From Elusimicrobiota bacterium (GTDB lineage: Bacteria > Elusimicrobiota > Elusimicrobia > Elusimicrobiales > UBA9959), in assembly GCA_022703115.1 (NCBI GenBank), contig JAKLEK010000003.1:1-32670 (forward strand): a stretch of DNA of 32,670 nucleotides, in the 5' to 3' direction. The notes beneath the pieces are model-generated. The model was not told the DNA's origin, did no database searches, and was given only the letters and a program-made list of their open reading frames with translations. Position numbers and translations under genes: made by a program. Shown here one piece after another: positions 7,750 to 16,152 of the stretch. The stretch's first letter is position 1. Every line of letters starts with the position of its first letter.

Positions 7750-9030
7750 TTATACCCTGAAGGCCTGGTCCTTGGCGTACTTGGCGTTCTTGCCCAGCTC
7801 TTCCTCTATCCTTATGAGCTGGTTGTATTTCGAGAGCCGCTCCGAGCGGCAGGGCGCTCCGGTCTTTATCGCGCCCGCGTTGGTGGCGACTGCCAGGTCC
7901 GCTATGAACGGATCTTCGGTCTCGCCGGAGCGATGAGAGATTATGGTCGCGAAACCGGCCTTGTGGGCCATCTCTATCACCCTGACCGTTTCGGTAAGGG
8001 AGCCTATCTGGTTGAGCTTTATCAGGATGGCGTTGCCGATGCCTTCCTCTATGCCGCGCTTCAGGCGGGTGGGATTGGTCACGAACAGGTCGTCGCCCAC
8101 GATCCGGGCCTTCTTGCCCAGATGCTTGGTCATGTGTTCCCAGCCGTCCCAGTCGTCCTCGGCGAGAGGGTCCTCGTAGGAGATGAGGGGGAAGTGCTTC
8201 TTCCATTCCGAGTATTTGGCGGTCAGTTCCTGGTAGGTGAGGTTCGAGCTTTCGAAGACGTAGCGGTCGTTCTGGTAGAACTCGCTGGCCGCCGAATCCA
8301 GGCCGATCTGCACCTCCTTGAAGGTGTAGCCGGCGTCCTTGATCGCCTTGCATATGGTCTCTATCACGGCTTCGTGCGTGAAGATCTTCGGGGCGAAACC
8401 GCCTTCGTCGCCGACGGATACCGTGTAGCCGCCCTTGGAGAGGATGGATTTCAGGGTGTGGTATATCTCCGCTCCCATGCGGATGGCCTCGGAGAACTTG
8501 GCGGCGCCGGTCGGGATTATCATGAATTCCTGGATGTTTATGCCGCTGTCGGCGTGCTTCCCGCCGTTGACGATGTTGAGCATGGGGGCGGGTATCAGGT
8601 AATTCTTGTGCTTGAGGCCGTACGCCTTGCGGATGTAGGAATAGAGGGGGAGGCCGGCGGAGTCCGCCGCCGCGCGGGCGAGGGCCATGGACACGGAGAG
8701 GATGGCGTTAGCGCCCAGTTTGGACTTGGTCTGGGTCCCGTCCAGGTCCAGCATGAGCTCGTCTATCTTCACGGGATCGGCCTTCAGGCCGGATATTTCC
8801 GGGGCTATGACTCCGGAGACGTTCTCCACGGCCTTGACCACACCCTTTCCCGCGTAGCGCTTCCCGCCGTCGCGCAGTTCGAGGGCTTCGTGGGCTCCGG
8901 TGGAGGCCCCGCTCGGCACCGCCGCGCGGCCGAAAGAGCCGTCGGTCAGGTGAACGTCCGTCTCCACCGTGGGGAAACCCCTGGAGTCGAGCACTTCCCT
9001 GGAAATGACTTTCTTTATTTTAGCGTCCAT
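7750..9030 (-). CDS. eno: Enolase
   Basis: A 426-aa phosphopyruvate hydratase of glycolysis, standard length. Substrate and metal residues are all present: PSGASTGAHEALELRD, NIVNGGKHADSGINIQEF, SVGDEGGFAP, GLDSAASEFY, YEDPLAEDDWDGW, VGDDLFVTNP, ILIKLNQIGSLTET, SHRSGETEDPFIADLAVA and AIKTGAPCRSERL. A minor oddity is GFPTVE where most enolases read GNPTVE. AGGAG sits 8 nt before the ATG. It follows the phosphohexomutase-like gene by 46 nt and precedes the FtsB-like gene. Confidence 0.97.
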   Translation of the reverse strand: MDAKIKKVISREVLDSRGFPTVETDVHLTDGSFGRAAVPSGASTGAHEALELRDGGKRYAGKGVVKAVENVSGVIAPEISGLKADPVKIDELMLDLDGTQTKSKLGANAILSVSMALARAAADSAGLPLYSYIRKAYGLKHKNYLIPAPMLNIVNGGKHADSGINIQEFMIIPTGAAKFSEAIRMGAEIYHTLKSILSKGGYTVSVGDEGGFAPKIFTHEAVIETICKAIKDAGYTFKEVQIGLDSAASEFYQNDRYVFESSNLTYQELTAKYSEWKKHFPLISYEDPLAEDDWDGWEHMTKHLGKKARIVGDDLFVTNPTRLKRGIEEGIGNAILIKLNQIGSLTETVRVIEMAHKAGFATIISHRSGETEDPFIADLAVATNAGAIKTGAPCRSERLSKYNQLIRIEEELGKNAKYAKDQAFRV

Positions 9031-9076
9031 GTTGGTGGTCTCCTGTTTATGCTCCGTTTTTTCCGCTTTCCCGCTT

Positions 9077-10573
9077 TCAAAATTTGCCGTTTATGATCTT
9101 GATCCCGGACTGGACCAGCGCGTCCATCCTGGCCTTTTCCGACGCTTCCGCGTAGATCTCGGCGGAATGTTCGGCCGCGAAAGGCCGCAGGCCCAGCCAG
9201 CTTCCGTCCTTCATTATGAACTTGAACCCGTCGGTGTGGTCTATTCGCCAGACCGAAGCTCCCGCGAGACTGAGCGGCGGGCGATGGGTCAGCCGCTCTA
9301 TGACGGCCGGCAGGTTGACCCCCTGGTCCACGCGTATGTCGGTCTTAGTGTTGACGAATGAACCGGTCTTTTTCCTGAGGGCGGCCAGGATCTGCCGGAG
9401 CGGCTTGCGCTCGCGGGCCGCCATGTCCGCCATCAGCAGGCAGGTCAGTATCCCGTCCGGAGCGGGAGTGTGTCCGGCGATCGAGAGCCCGCCGGATTCC
9501 TCCCCGCCTATCATGTACTGCCCGGTGCGGAGAAGGGCCCCTATGTGCCGGAAACCGACCGGGGTCTCACGCACGGTCAGCCCGTACTGCCGGGCCACCG
9601 CGTCCGCGAAATGCGACGTCATAAGGGACCTGGCTATCCGGCCCTTGAAGCCCCGGTTCCTGGCGAGATGCTCTATGGCCAGGCCCAGCACCAGATTTGG
9701 GGGGATCCAGGCGCCGTCGGAATCGATTATGCCGTACCGCGAGGCGTCCCCGTCGCAGGCCAGCCCGAGGTTCAGGCGGTTCTTAGTCACCGCGTCCCGG
9801 AGCGGTTTCAGGTTCGGTTCGCTTATTTCGGGAACGGAACCGCCGAACATCACGTCCCGGGCCTCCCGGAGAGGCGTCACCTTCACCCCCAGCCTTTCCA
9901 GCACCGGCCTCAGGTAGGCGGCGGCGGACCCGTGCATAGGGTCGGCGGCGACCTTGAGGCCGGCCTTCTTTATGGCCGGGGCGTCCACCAGGGAGATAAG
10001 CTGCTTGAAATAGTTCTCGCTGAGTTCGGAGATCTTGACGACCCCGGATGATACCGCCTGGTCGTAGGGTATTATCTTTTCCGATTCGGCTATGGTCAGA
10101 CCCTGGGCGCGAAGTTCCAGGTCCTGGGCGACCTCGGGCAGCGCGGGGCCGCCCCAGTAGGGTATCCAGAAGACCCCGCCGCAGTGCGCCGGGGCCGAGC
10201 CGGCCGTCAGCATGAAGCCGCCGGCGGCGAAGGTCTTCCTGACCGCGAAAGCCACGGCCGGGGTGGGGGCTTCCGCTCCGGAAAGCAGTACCGTGAACCC
10301 TTCGGCGGCGAAAGCCTCGGCCGCGTTCCTTGCGAATTCGGCGGCGAAATAACGGGTGTCGTGCCCGATCACCACGTGCGGGAGCTTGGGGGCGGGCTGG
10401 CCGCTGTTCCTGAGGTGAAGGAGATACTCCTCGCTCTTGCAGCCGTACTCCCGGTTCTCGCGCAGGTGCTCCGCGGCGGCGTGCGCCAGTCTGCGCAGGC
10501 TGGAAATGGTGAATTTGTCCGCGATCACGGCCCGGAAGCCGGCGGGGCCGAATTTGATATTGACGGCTGCCAT
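9077..10573 (-). CDS. Phosphohexomutase-like protein (PMM/PGM family) lacking canonical active-site motifs
   Basis: A 498-aa protein with the four-domain phosphoglucomutase/phosphomannomutase scaffold: IKFGPAGFRAVI at the N-terminus, VVIGHDTRY, APTPAVAFAV, VAADPMHGSAAAYLRPVL, SEPNLKPLRDAV, ETPVGFRHIGAL and GGEESGGLSIAGH. Catalytic elements are altered. The phosphoserine loop TASHNP reads TAGSAP at 123-128. The metal loop DGDADR reads DGDASR at 274-279. The phosphate-binding RxSGTEP reads RPFAAEH at 463-469, and GTDGWR is GPAGFR. The sugar-binding GEESGG loop is kept. I infer an inactive or repurposed homologue, but Ser126, one place off, could conceivably replace the lost serine. ATG at 10573 is preferred to a TTG three codons upstream. 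It heads the minus-strand operon with eno. Confidence 0.8.
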   Translation of the reverse strand: MAAVNIKFGPAGFRAVIADKFTISSLRRLAHAAAEHLRENREYGCKSEEYLLHLRNSGQPAPKLPHVVIGHDTRYFAAEFARNAAEAFAAEGFTVLLSGAEAPTPAVAFAVRKTFAAGGFMLTAGSAPAHCGGVFWIPYWGGPALPEVAQDLELRAQGLTIAESEKIIPYDQAVSSGVVKISELSENYFKQLISLVDAPAIKKAGLKVAADPMHGSAAAYLRPVLERLGVKVTPLREARDVMFGGSVPEISEPNLKPLRDAVTKNRLNLGLACDGDASRYGIIDSDGAWIPPNLVLGLAIEHLARNRGFKGRIARSLMTSHFADAVARQYGLTVRETPVGFRHIGALLRTGQYMIGGEESGGLSIAGHTPAPDGILTCLLMADMAARERKPLRQILAALRKKTGSFVNTKTDIRVDQGVNLPAVIERLTHRPPLSLAGASVWRIDHTDGFKFIMKDGSWLGLRPFAAEHSAEIYAEASEKARMDALVQSGIKIINGKF

Positions 10574-10683
10574 GGCTAGCAATATAGCAAAATATTCCGA
10601 GTCAAAGCAAAAAGGGCGCTGAGAAGGGCGGGCGGTCCTGACGGGCCTTATTATTAGTAAAATATCTGGCTGGTGCGAACGTT

Positions 10684-11844
10684 ATGAAAAACAGACTGCA
10701 AGCGGCGGTGTTCGGGTCCCTTCTGCTGGCGGCCGCCTGTTCGGGGCCCGACCGGACCCCGCGTCCGGACCTGGTCAGGGAAGGCGCTCCGGCTCCCCGG
10801 CTGGAACTGCCGAAACTGCTCAACGCCCCGGCGGCCAGGCTGGCGGGGATAGAGTCGCTGGCCGGCAAGGTCGTAGTCCTGGAGTTCTGGGCCACATGGT
10901 GCGGGCCGTGCGTGGAGAACATCCCGCGGTTGAACGCCCTGGCCGAGAAGTTCAAGGACAGACCGGTGGTGTTCATCGCGGTGACGGACGAGTCCGCGGA
11001 GGACGTGCAAGCGTTCATGCGTACGACCTCCCTCAAGGTATGGGCGGCTCCAGGCACGGGCGCCGAAGTCTTCCGGGCCTACCGCGTCTTCGGCCGGCCG
11101 CATACCGTCATAATAGGCAGGGATTCGGTGGTCGCCGCCGTCACCGTTCCGTCCGAGGTCACGGAAGAGCGCTTGAACGTGCTTCTGGCCGGACAGACCC
11201 CGGCCTTTGAGGCCGCCGGAAATCGGAACGGCGCCTCGCCGGAGGCTGAATTCTATATAGGAGAGCCGGTCAGCGGGGAAAGGACGTCGGAGTACGGCCG
11301 GGGATATTATTACGCCCATAACGCCCCGCTCCTGAACGCCCTCGGATATTTCCATGCGGACGCGCTCAGAATAGACGCTTCGGGCGCGGTCATGACGGAG
11401 CTGGAACGGCCCCGCGAACTGCGCGTGCGCCTGCCGGAGGGCCGCGCCGGGGAGCTGGCGGCTTTTCTGGCGGACGGCTTGAGGTCCGCCCTGGGTCTCA
11501 GGTTCAGGACGGTGAAGAAGGATTCCTCGGTCTACCTGCTGAAGCCGGCCCATTCCGGTCCGAAGGGCCTCAGGCGTTCGAGTTCGATCAAAAGTTCGGT
11601 TTCCGGGGGGCTTTCCGGTTTCAAGGCCGAAAAAACCCCGGTCTCCGCGCTCTGCGGCCTTCTGAAGGACGCTCTGGACCCGCCTGTCCTGGACGAGACC
11701 GGGCTGAAAGGCGAATACGACTACTCCTTCTCTTCCGGCGCCAGGGACCTGGCGGGCCTGAACAGCGCGCTGATAGACCAGCTGGGCCTTCGCATCGCGC
11801 CGGGCACTCGCAGGATCGCCGTGCTAGAGGTCCGGCGGCAATGA
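10684..11844 (+). CDS. Lipoprotein: TlpA-like thioredoxin fused to TIGR03435-like C-terminal domain
   Basis: A 386-aa exported protein. Residues 1-19 form a lipoprotein signal (SLLLAAAC, lipidated Cys19). A TlpA/AlkHP-type thioredoxin domain (about 33-165) carries EFWATWCGPC with CGPC at 73-76, VVFIAVTDE and GRPHTVIIG, so it is probably a periplasmic thiol-disulfide oxidoreductase. The C-terminal part (about 185-386) ends in PPVLDETGLKGEYDYSF and LIDQLGLRIAPGTRRIAVLEV, strongly resembling the TIGR03435 C-terminal pattern best known from Acidobacteria (ppvvDkTGLtGkYdf ... LGLkL). Its function is unknown. The stop overlaps the start of the NYN gene (ATGA). An AT-rich tract with TAAAAT lies about 30 nt upstream, but no clear promoter pair or ribosome-binding site is visible. 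Confidence 0.78.
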   Translation: MKNRLQAAVFGSLLLAAACSGPDRTPRPDLVREGAPAPRLELPKLLNAPAARLAGIESLAGKVVVLEFWATWCGPCVENIPRLNALAEKFKDRPVVFIAVTDESAEDVQAFMRTTSLKVWAAPGTGAEVFRAYRVFGRPHTVIIGRDSVVAAVTVPSEVTEERLNVLLAGQTPAFEAAGNRNGASPEAEFYIGEPVSGERTSEYGRGYYYAHNAPLLNALGYFHADALRIDASGAVMTELERPRELRVRLPEGRAGELAAFLADGLRSALGLRFRTVKKDSSVYLLKPAHSGPKGLRRSSSIKSSVSGGLSGFKAEKTPVSALCGLLKDALDPPVLDETGLKGEYDYSFSSGARDLAGLNSALIDQLGLRIAPGTRRIAVLEVRRQ

Positions 11845-12272
11845 CGAAGCGTCTCTCCACCAAGGCCACGGTCTACCTGATAGACGGTTCTAATTTCTCG
11901 CGCAGTTTCTGGGACCGGCGCTCCGGAGGGTCTCCGGACGCGCTCGAGTCGGAATTCCTGGACTGGCTGGACGCGGTCTCCAGGACGGAGGCCCTTAGCG
12001 CCTCCTGCTTCCGGGTGGTTTTTGACGGAGGCTTCCGGCCGACCCGGGGCCGGCCGAACCAGGCCATAACCGTCCACTTCAGCGAGGACGGACCGGCCGA
12101 CGACATCCTTCTGGAAAGGGCTTTTTTTCTGGCGAGCGGCGGGGTGCGCTGCGTGCTGGTCTCGAACGACAGGGAGATGCAGGCCAAGGCTTCCGCCGAG
12201 GGGGCTAGCGTGATGTCCTGCGGTTCTTTCTACCGGCTGGCCTCGTGCGGACTGGAGAAGGGCGGGCGGTGA
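11841..12272 (+). CDS. YacP-like NYN-domain ribonuclease
   Basis: A 143-aa PIN-like NYN domain protein. YLIDGSNFSRSF at 12-23 gives the first acidic residue (D15) and the Asn typical of the family. VVFDGGF, ADDILLERAFFL and VLVSNDREMQAKASAEGASV supply the other conserved acidic positions. The family includes B. subtilis Rae1/YacP, a ribosome-associated mRNA endonuclease; the present protein is somewhat shorter than the roughly 170 aa usual there. It starts inside the stop of the thioredoxin lipoprotein gene, so the two are translationally coupled. A MITE follows it downstream. Confidence 0.75.
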   Translation: MTKRLSTKATVYLIDGSNFSRSFWDRRSGGSPDALESEFLDWLDAVSRTEALSASCFRVVFDGGFRPTRGRPNQAITVHFSEDGPADDILLERAFFLASGGVRCVLVSNDREMQAKASAEGASVMSCGSFYRLASCGLEKGGR

Positions 12273-12338
12273 ATTCTTCGGCGCTTTTCCGTGCGTTTGG
12301 TTCCCGAATTAAAACCATGTCCCGCTGAGGAATTCTAA

Positions 12339-12503
12339 CAGTCTGCTGAAAAACCCCACTCAGATGTATTTTGAGCCGATTTTTCAGCCGAGCCGACGCG
12401 ACGCGAGACGAGCATTCTCGAAGAGAGACTGTAATTCGAGCGGCGCCAAGGCGAAGGCAAAAAGCGGCCAAAAGACGCTGGAAGGGGGTTTTTCAGCAGA
12501 CCG
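12339..12503. mobile_element. MITE (165 bp) with 19-bp terminal inverted repeats and CTAA target duplication
   Basis: The left end CAGTCTGCTGAAAAACCCC (12339-12357) and the right end GGGGTTTTTCAGCAGACCG (12485-12503) are inverted repeats matching at 18 of 19 positions. Both ends are flanked by CTAA (12335-12338 and 12504-12507), a 4-bp target-site duplication. CTAA fits the YTAR target preference of IS5-type transposases. The interior has no ORF, so movement would need a transposase elsewhere. The right duplication forms the stop codon of the DJ-1/PfpI gene. Together with 12273-12338, which holds nothing else I recognise, it fills the gap between two convergent genes. Confidence 0.88.
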
Positions 12504-13016
12504 CTAACCTTTCAGGAGCTCCACCAGGGCGCGGGCGTATTTGCCGGCCGGAGCAGGGCCGTCGGCGGTCACGATGTTCCCGTCCGTAGACAGGTCCTGC
12601 GCGGTGTAAACGGCCCCGCCTTTTTCGAGCGCGGCGGCCCCGTCCGGAAAAACGGTGGCCTTCTTGCCCTTGAGCAGTCCGGCGTGCGCCAGTACCACCG
12701 GCGAGATGCAGATCGCGCCGAGCGTTTTGCCCAGCTCCGCCGCCTTCCTGAAAATTTCGTGTACTTTCGGTTTGTCGAGATGTTCCAGCGTCCCCGGTCC
12801 GCCCACTAGCATAAGGGCGTCGTAGTCCGCCGGGTCTATCTCGTCCGCGGTCAGGTCCACTTCCGCGGTCGCGCCGAGCTTGCCCCGGGCCAGGCCCCTG
12901 GAAGTGGAGACCGTAACCACTTTTATCCCGGCTTCTTCCAGTATCTTTTTAGGCTCAAGGTATTCCTCGTCCCGGAACCCCTGGAAGGCTATGAACATGG
13001 CGGCTTTCTTGGGCAT
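12504..13016 (-). CDS. DJ-1/PfpI family protein
   Basis: A 170-aa protein of the DJ-1/PfpI superfamily (class I glutamine amidotransferase fold). The nucleophile elbow GAICISPVVLAHAGLLKGKKAT places Cys103, with an N-terminal acidic segment DEEYLEP and DALMLVGGPGT at 66-76. Family members include glyoxalase/deglycase-like and stress proteins; the elbow reads ICIS, not ICHG, so the usual His neighbour is missing and the activity is open. GGGGA precedes the ATG. It is the last gene of the efflux operon, 12 nt after the RND transporter. Its TAG stop lies in the MITE target duplication. Confidence 0.82.
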   Translation of the reverse strand: MPKKAAMFIAFQGFRDEEYLEPKKILEEAGIKVVTVSTSRGLARGKLGATAEVDLTADEIDPADYDALMLVGGPGTLEHLDKPKVHEIFRKAAELGKTLGAICISPVVLAHAGLLKGKKATVFPDGAAALEKGGAVYTAQDLSTDGNIVTADGPAPAGKYARALVELLKG

Positions 13017-13028
13017 ATCGTCCCCCGC

Positions 13029-16000
13029 TCAGGCGTCGTTCGTCCGGTATTTCCTGCGGAACCACTCCTGCAGATCGTCGAACAGGGTGTAAGTTACGGG
13101 CGTCATGAGCAGCGTTATCAGCAGCGAGAGGCTCTGCCCGCCTATGATGACCCAGGCCATGGTGCGTCTGGAGCCGGACCCGGCGCCGGTGCCGAGAGCT
13201 GTCGGGATCATGCAGGCCACCAGGGTCAGGGTGGTCATCAGGATCGGGCGCAGCCGGGTCTTGTTCGCTTCTATGGACGCGGCGTGCCGGGACATGCCTT
13301 TGGCCCGCAGGGTATTGGTATAATCCACCTGCAGTATAGCGTTCTTCTTCACTATTCCGAACAGCATGAAGATGCCCATGATGCCGAACAGAGTGACGCT
13401 CTGTCCGGTCAGGAACAGCGAGATGACGGCGAAAGGCACGGTGAGCGGAAGCGCGATTATGATGGCTATCGGGTAGACGAAGCTTTCGAACTGGCTGGCA
13501 AGCACTATGTAGATGAAGATGAACGCCATCAGAAAGGCGGTCAGGAAGCCCATGAGCATGTTGCCGAGCTCCTTGGACCTGCCGATGGCCCCGCCCTTAT
13601 ACTCGGGAGGCGCTTTAAGTTCCTTGAAAGCCTTCTCGGCCTCTTTCAGCATGTTCCCGAGCGGCATGCCGGTCGAGTTGGCCTCTATGGTCACCTTGCG
13701 CTGGCGGTTGTATCGCTCTATCTGGGTGGGTCCGAGCCCTTCGACCACGGTGGCGACGCTGTCGAGACGCACCAGGCGGCCTCCGGCGGCGGGAACTACC
13801 AGGGCCTCGATCATATCCTTCCTGTTCCGGTAGACGCTGTCGGCCCGCACGCGCACCTGGTACAGCTCGTCGCCTTCCTTGTACTTGGTGATATCCTCCT
13901 CTCCTCCGACCAGGGTCCTGAGAGAGGTGGCTATGTCCTCGATCTTCACTCCGAGATCGTGGGCGCGGTCGCGGTCTATCTCTACCCGGTACTCCGGCTT
14001 CGCGTAGGAGAAACTGAGGTCCACGTCCGCCACGCCCTCGAGGCCCTTCAGGCGCTCCTCTACCTTTTTGGCGTAGGACGCGAGCCTGTCCAGGTCCGGT
14101 CCCGAGAGCACGTACTGCAATTCCTTCTCGCCGCCGCCGAAGCCGCCCGCCGGGGTTACCGAAGTGCGCAGTCCCGTGTATTTAGAGAGCATCTCGCGCG
14201 CGGCGGCCATGATCTTCTTCAGCGGGGGGCGCTTTGACAGGTCGGTTAGCTCCACCGTTATGTAGCCTTCGTTGGCGGCGGCGCCGCCGAAGTGCGCTCC
14301 GTTGCCGGTGCCGATGGCCGACAGGGTCGTGACCACGTAGGGGATGGTCTTCGTTTCGGCCTCGATCTGGGCGAACAGGCGTTTCATTACCTCGAGGCTG
14401 GTCCCTTCCGGCGCTTTAATGGTTATCTGGTATTTGCCCGTGTCGTCCGTAGGCAGGAAGTCCTTGCCTATGAACATGAATAGCGGGATCATCGACAGTA
14501 TTATGCCGATGGACGCGGCGACCATGGTCCTGCGCCGGGCCAGGGCCCATTCCAGCAGCACTATGTATCTGGAGGCCAGATATTCGTTCAGGCGGTCGGT
14601 GAACCTCTGCAGGCGGGTCTTTTCGCTGGTCTTCACCTTGAGGAACAGGGAACAGAGCATCGGGGTCAGGGTCAGAGCGACGAAGGTACTGACCGCTATG
14701 GCGAAGGCGATAGTGAGGCCGTAGCTCTTCACGAAACGGCCTATTATGCCGCCCATGTAGGCCAGCGGCACGAAGATGACCATCAGGGAAAGGGACATGG
14801 CGATGATGGCGAAACCTATCTCGGAGGCGCCGCTCATGGCCGCCTTGAAAGGGGAGATCCTGTGCTCCTCCATATGGCGGTAGATGTTCTCCAGCATGAC
14901 TATCGCGTCGTCTATGACAAGTCCCACGGCTATGGTCAGCCCCAGCAGGGTCATCGTGTTCAGGGTGAAGCCCATGTAATCGAGGAAGATGAAAGTGGCG
15001 ATCAGGGACGCCGGTATGGCCATCGCGGAGATCAGAGTGGACCTGAGATCGCCCAGGAAGAGCAGCACCATGACGCCGGCCAGGATGGCGCCGAGGATCA
15101 GATGTTCCTCCACGGTCCTGACGGAATCCTTGATGAACTCGGACTGGTCGCCCACTATCCTGGTCTCTATGCCGGGGGGGATGAGCGGCTGGATCTCTTC
15201 CACTCTCTTGCGGATGTCCCTGACCACCTCCACGGTGTTGCTGCCGGACTGTTTCTTGACCACCAGGGTCACCGCCGGCTTCCCGTTCAGGTAGGAGGCG
15301 GAGGTCATGCGCTTCCCGGTGTCCTCCACGCGGGCGATGTCGGAAATGCGGATCGGAGTGCCTCCGACGCTGGCCACCACTATGGAATTGAAATCCTTTA
15401 CGCCGGGTATGCGGCCCAGCGTCCTCAGCACGAATTCCTTGTCGGGCTGCTCCACTTTTCCGCCGGGGATCTCTATGTTCTGCTGGATGATGGCGTCCTT
15501 CAGCTGCTTGGCGGACAGGTTCAGGGAGGCCATCTTCATGGGATTGGCGACTATATGTATCTCGCGCTCGCGTCCGCCGATGATGTCCACCGAGCCGACC
15601 CCGCCGACCGTCTCAATGTTCTCTTTTATCTTCTTCTTCGCGAACTGGGTGAGCTCTATCAGGTCCCTGTTGCCGGAGACGACTATGTTCACCACCGGCA
15701 TGGCTCCGATATCGAATTTGGATACGACCGGCTGGTCGGTGCCCTGCGGCAGCTGCGCGAGCACGGCGTTTATCTTGTCCCTCACTTCCTGGGCGGCCAC
15801 GTCACCGTTCTTCTCCAGTTTGAACTTTATGAGCACCATGGAGAGGCCTTCGAAGCTGGTGGAGTTGAGTTCCTCGATCCCGGAGATGGTGTTCACCGAT
15901 TCCTCGATGGGTTTGGTGACGGAGGACTCTATCTCCTCGGGCCCGGCGCCCCTGAGGGTCGTCTGTATCACCACGAACGGGAATTCCACGTTCGGCATCT

Positions 16001-16106
16001 GGTCGACGCCGAGCCGGAAGTAGGAGAATGTTCCCAGCACCACGAGGGCTGAGACCATCATCGTGGTCAGGACCGGGCGTTTGATGGATATCTCGGTTAT
16101 CTTCAT
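13029..16106 (-). CDS. RND family efflux transporter, HAE1/AcrB-like
   Basis: A 1025-aa inner-membrane proton-driven transporter of the hydrophobe/amphiphile efflux type. The N-terminal helix (ISIKRPVLTTMMV), porter-domain text RGAGPEEIESSVTKPIEE and the TM4 proton-relay motif GLVIDDAIVMLENIYRH (Asp399-Asp400) are present. A second half repeats the architecture (QFESFVYPIAIIIALPL, GIVKKNAILQVDY), giving 12 expected membrane helices. Length matches AcrB/MexB. It follows the membrane-fusion protein by 46 nt, in the operon TetR-TolC, adaptor, pump, DJ-1. Substrates are not predictable; organic toxicants or drugs are typical for HAE1. Confidence 0.93.
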   Translation of the reverse strand: MKITEISIKRPVLTTMMVSALVVLGTFSYFRLGVDQMPNVEFPFVVIQTTLRGAGPEEIESSVTKPIEESVNTISGIEELNSTSFEGLSMVLIKFKLEKNGDVAAQEVRDKINAVLAQLPQGTDQPVVSKFDIGAMPVVNIVVSGNRDLIELTQFAKKKIKENIETVGGVGSVDIIGGREREIHIVANPMKMASLNLSAKQLKDAIIQQNIEIPGGKVEQPDKEFVLRTLGRIPGVKDFNSIVVASVGGTPIRISDIARVEDTGKRMTSASYLNGKPAVTLVVKKQSGSNTVEVVRDIRKRVEEIQPLIPPGIETRIVGDQSEFIKDSVRTVEEHLILGAILAGVMVLLFLGDLRSTLISAMAIPASLIATFIFLDYMGFTLNTMTLLGLTIAVGLVIDDAIVMLENIYRHMEEHRISPFKAAMSGASEIGFAIIAMSLSLMVIFVPLAYMGGIIGRFVKSYGLTIAFAIAVSTFVALTLTPMLCSLFLKVKTSEKTRLQRFTDRLNEYLASRYIVLLEWALARRRTMVAASIGIILSMIPLFMFIGKDFLPTDDTGKYQITIKAPEGTSLEVMKRLFAQIEAETKTIPYVVTTLSAIGTGNGAHFGGAAANEGYITVELTDLSKRPPLKKIMAAAREMLSKYTGLRTSVTPAGGFGGGEKELQYVLSGPDLDRLASYAKKVEERLKGLEGVADVDLSFSYAKPEYRVEIDRDRAHDLGVKIEDIATSLRTLVGGEEDITKYKEGDELYQVRVRADSVYRNRKDMIEALVVPAAGGRLVRLDSVATVVEGLGPTQIERYNRQRKVTIEANSTGMPLGNMLKEAEKAFKELKAPPEYKGGAIGRSKELGNMLMGFLTAFLMAFIFIYIVLASQFESFVYPIAIIIALPLTVPFAVISLFLTGQSVTLFGIMGIFMLFGIVKKNAILQVDYTNTLRAKGMSRHAASIEANKTRLRPILMTTLTLVACMIPTALGTGAGSGSRRTMAWVIIGGQSLSLLITLLMTPVTYTLFDDLQEWFRRKYRTNDA

Positions 16107-16152
16107 AGGGTGCGTGCGCCGCGCGTGGGCCGCCGGCCGGATGCCGCGCGGC

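Noticed and set aside
12339..12503. MITE ends as a rho-independent terminator
   Set aside because: The loop is over 120 nt and the T run lies inside the stem, not after it; the flanking CTAA duplication identifies a transposable element.
14862..16052. 396-codon open frame on the plus strand
   Set aside because: His/Gly/Asp-rich antisense of the RND transporter gene.
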